From Acidimicrobiia bacterium (GTDB lineage: Bacteria; Actinomycetota; Acidimicrobiia; Acidimicrobiales; CATQHL01), in assembly GCA_021296415.1 (NCBI GenBank), contig JAGWAL010000026.1:1-36832 (forward strand): a stretch of DNA of 36,832 nt, read 5' to 3'. The notes beneath the pieces were generated by a model, which searched no databases, was not told where the DNA came from, and saw nothing but the letters and a program-made list of their open reading frames with translations. Below, piece by piece: positions 34,624-36,832 of the stretch. The first letter of the stretch is position 1. Each line of letters opens with the position of its first letter. Both the position numbers and the translations under genes were made by a program.

Positions 34624-35287
34624 TCAGACGTAGTTGATCATTGCCCCGCCGTCGATCACCATCACCGCGCCGTTGGTCCAGCGCGACTCGTCCGACGCCA
34701 GGTAGAGCGCCAGGTCGGCGATCTCTTCGGGTTCACCGAAGCGGCCGACCGGGTAGCGGGCCAGCCGCATCTGACTCCCCGGGTCGCCGTGGGCGTCGTG
34801 CACCTGGGCCATCGGGGTGCGGATGGTGCCGGGGGCGATGATATTGGCGCGGATCCCCTGCGGCCCGTAGACCACCGCCAGCGACCGGGTGAGCGAGACG
34901 AGCGCTCCCTTGCTGGCCGTGTAGGCGTCGATGGGCTGGCTGCCGCCCACGAACGCCCGGATCGAGGACGTGTTGATGATCGAGCCGCCGCCGCGGCGCA
35001 GCATCTGCGGGATGGCATGGCGGCACCCGAGCATTGGACCGGTGAGGTTCACCGCCAGGATGCGGTCCCAGACCTCCAGCGGCACGTCGACCACCGACCC
35101 GTCCTCGACGGGGGCGACCGCGGCGTTGTTGTAGAGCACATCCACGCCGCCGAAGCGCTCGACGGCCTGGCCGATGACCCGGCGCCAGTCCTCTTCGCTG
35201 CTGACGTCGGTCCGCACGAACAGGGCCGCTCCGCCCCTGACCGGAGCCGGCGCCGGTGATGACGCAGACCTTGCCATCGAGCCTCAT
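34624..35287 (-). pseudogene. Short-chain dehydrogenase/reductase with an internal N-terminal deletion
   Basis: The start MRLDGKVCVITGAGSG (ATG 35287) is the SDR cofactor motif, but after it the reading frame changes. The body in the second frame begins GGAALFVRTDVSSEEDW, followed by NNAAVAP, the catalytic Ser in IINTSSIRAF and YTASKGA (Tyr-x-x-x-Lys), ending ASDESRWTNGAVMVIDGG. Compared with classical SDRs, about 30-35 residues covering the rest of the nucleotide-binding unit are missing. The junction around 35225-35250 holds the hairpin GCTCCG-GTCAGGGG-CGGAGC. As written it cannot bind NAD(P) normally. It lies 36 bp upstream of the dimethylformamidase-like gene. The 157 bp up to the insertion sequence hold no further gene that I can see. 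Confidence 0.8.
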
Positions 35288-35444
35288 GGCATCATCGGCT
35301 CTCGTCGCGGCCGGTGGCGATCCAAATAGCCACGTGCGCGCCCACGACCCGCAGACAAGCTGAGCTTCCGCCTGTTGGGTTGACACGTGGCTTATGCGGC
35401 CTGGTCTAGTTGGTGTGTCTGGCGGTGGTGGTCCTCCCATTCCC

Positions 35445-35466
35445 GGCGCTTCGGAAATCAGCGGGG
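35445..35466 (+). repeat. IS terminal inverted repeat (transposase 3' side)
   Basis: Reads GGCGCTTCGGAAATCAGCGG followed by GG. It contains the original transposase stop codon (TCA on the plus strand at 35458-35460). Confidence 0.8.
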
Positions 35467-36736
35467 AGTGACGGTGGCGAGTAGCGCCCAGTTCGGTCTG
35501 CCGGCGTAGAGCAGCGCCCGGATAGCGGCGGAACCCGAAGGCGGCGCGCTTGACGCGCTTGATGAGATTGTTGATCGCCTCGGTGGGGCCGTTCGAAACG
35601 CGGGCGTGGTGCCAGTTCACGATGGGGGTGTGCCAGCGGCCGAGGGTGCGGCCCAGGCGGCGCAGCTCGGGCGGGCTGTCAGTGTCTTGCAGGTCGTCGG
35701 CGAGTTCGCCGAGGTACGCGCCGGCGAGTTGCGGGCAGTCGATGTCATAGAGGCCGCGGAGGGTTTCTTTGGCGTGCCACGCCAGGCGCACCTCGCCGCG
35801 GGGATCGCCGGCGGTGAGCAGGCCGCGGAGCTTGGCGTCGCCGCGCTCGCTGAGCCGTTCGTGCGCCGAGATGAGCAGCCGTCGCGACCGATAGAGGGGG
35901 TCGTCCTTGCGGCCGCGGTGGCCGAGGGTGTCGTTCTGGGTGCGGCGGCGCACCTCGTCGATGCTGTTGTTCGCCAAGCGGATCACGTGGAACGGATCGG
36001 CGACCTGGCCGACGTGAGGCAGCGCCACCTCGAAGCTGCGCCGATACGCCCCCGAGAGGTCCAACACACCCCAGTTGATGCCGTCACGCCACCACCGGGG
36101 CTGGTTCAACAGCCAGCCGATCGGCGCTTGGGCGTCGCGACCAGGCACAATGTCGAGCAACTGGCCCCCGGTCACGTCCACGATCGAGGTGCACCACCGG
36201 CGGGTCCGCCAGGCGCCCTGGCGGCCGAACAGGGTCTCATCAAGCCCCAACGCCTCCACGGCGCCGACCCGGTCGCAGTCAGTGGCCAGCAGCGCCCGGC
36301 CCCACGAGAGCACCGCCCGGTTCGCCGTGTGCCAGTCACACCCCAACTCCGAAGCCACATCAGACACCGGGCGCGCGTCGCGGCCGACCTGCAACGTCGC
36401 CCAACGCCCCGCCCGGGCCGTCAACGCCGCTCGCGCTGGCGCGATCTCCTCGGCAACCTCGGTGAACGACCCGACCCCGCAGCCCGCCGCAGGGCAACAC
36501 CACCGCCACTTGTGCCAGATGAGGCGCACCGGACGGCCGAACGCCGGCAGATCCACCAACCGCACCGCGCTCGCGCCCTTGGACCACACCGCCCCGCCGC
36601 AGCCCCCACAGACCGGCCGGCCCTTGGTCCGAACATGCAACTCCAGCGGCCCAGCCGGCGCATCCTCCACGCCGAGGACCTCCACATCGCCCAGACCGAC
36701 GATCAACTCGCAGATACGCGTAGGGTTCTCCTCCAC
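35458..36736 (-). pseudogene. ISL3-family transposase, frameshifted near the C-terminus
   Basis: A DDE transposase. The N-terminal zinc-binding region shows CGGCGG and CCPAAGCG. The helix-turn-helix region follows, then the catalytic residues: Asp in ALGLDETLFGRQG, Asp in GVLDLSGAYRR and Glu in NGPTEAINNLIKRVKRAAFG. The usual ending AIRALLYAGRPNWALLATVT plus PR-stop is present in another frame directly after FGFRR, so about 14 bases (the FRNY-like residues) seem to be missing near 35525. As written, the frame runs out of the element into the SDR gene (to 34733). GTG 36736 has GGAGG upstream. Loss of the tail may inactivate this copy. Confidence 0.85.
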
Positions 36737-36810
36737 CGGGGGCCTCCATCGGATCGGTGTCTGACAACCTCGATTCTGGAGGCCCCCACCTCACCGATCG
36801 CGGACCCACT

Positions 36811-36832
36811 CCCCGCTCAAATCCGAAGAGCC
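36811..36832 (-). repeat. IS terminal inverted repeat (transposase 5' side, window end)
   Basis: On the minus strand it reads GGCTCTTCGGATTTGAGCGG followed by GG, differing at four positions from the other end. It is flush with the last base of the window. Confidence 0.8.

Larger units (their letters stand above)
35445..36832 (-). mobile_element. ISL3-family insertion sequence (about 1.39 kb)
   Basis: The element carries one transposase gene on the minus strand between imperfect 22-bp inverted repeats (18 of 22 identical) that begin GGC-CTTCGG and end GCGGGG. The right end coincides with the last base of the window, so the target duplication cannot be checked; the 8 bases left of it are CCATTCCC. 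The length and the GGCTCTTC-type end fit the ISL3 family. Confidence 0.85.

Noticed and set aside
35380..35410. TTGACA-like promoter on the plus strand left of the IS
   Set aside because: No good -10 lies at 16-18 bases, and it would drive only antisense of the transposase.
34733..36736. 667-residue transposase-SDR fusion
   Set aside because: It is a read-through produced by the frameshift in the transposase. The true transposase ending and stop lie in another frame at 35458, inside the IS terminal repeat.

Overview
This is a high-GC (roughly 70%) bacterial window with tightly packed genes, many GTG starts and many 4-base stop/start overlaps. A WhiB regulator, a Tad/Flp pilus locus of actinobacterial type, a Mrp ATPase without CxxC and the topA/tmk/holB neighbourhood point to Actinomycetota. 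An Acidimicrobiia-like lineage is my best guess, but that is inference only.

Layout. 1-9.2 kb is housekeeping: the 3' part of an rlmB-type rRNA methyltransferase (+), then leftward nhaA, topA, an MFS transporter, tmk and holB, plus an RsbW-like anti-sigma kinase. 9.4-13.9 kb is a compact leftward Tad locus (tadZ, cpaF/tadA, tadB, tadC, a Flp pilin, a TadE-like pseudopilin). 14.1-15.4 kb holds a tiny membrane-peptide ORF, a selenocysteine tRNA flanked by copies of its own 3' end, and a sigma-70 factor. 15.5-21.4 kb carries a hypothetical helical protein, nadE, glnA, a ferredoxin/molybdenum-hydroxylase-like fusion and a frameshifted erpA. 21.5-27.0 kb is a rightward run mrp, acyl-CoA dehydrogenase, selA, selB. 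27.0-31.8 kb has whiB, nfeD with a STAS protein, a divergent receiver protein, tRNA-Pro, an MpaB-family protein and asd. 31.8-36.8 kb is a RidA / N,N-dimethylformamidase-like / SDR cassette, with two of the three genes broken, next to an ISL3-type insertion sequence whose outer terminal repeat is exactly the last base of the window.

How it fits together. tRNA-Sec, selA and selB form most of a selenocysteine decoding system (selD and a selenoprotein are not in view). erpA, mrp and the 2Fe-2S fusion protein form an iron-sulfur/redox neighbourhood. The STAS protein, receiver and RsbW-like kinase look like parts of a partner-switching stress circuit. Several genes have a -10 box (TAGCCT or TAGACT) placed 6-7 bases before the start codon, which implies leaderless transcripts.

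The most striking anomaly is a set of short disruptions in otherwise conserved genes: erpA, tRNA-Sec (D-arm), SDR, dimethylformamidase, the transposase and a poly-G stretch in selA. Several coincide with GC-rich hairpins. They could be genuine decay or sequencing/assembly artefacts, and raw reads would decide.
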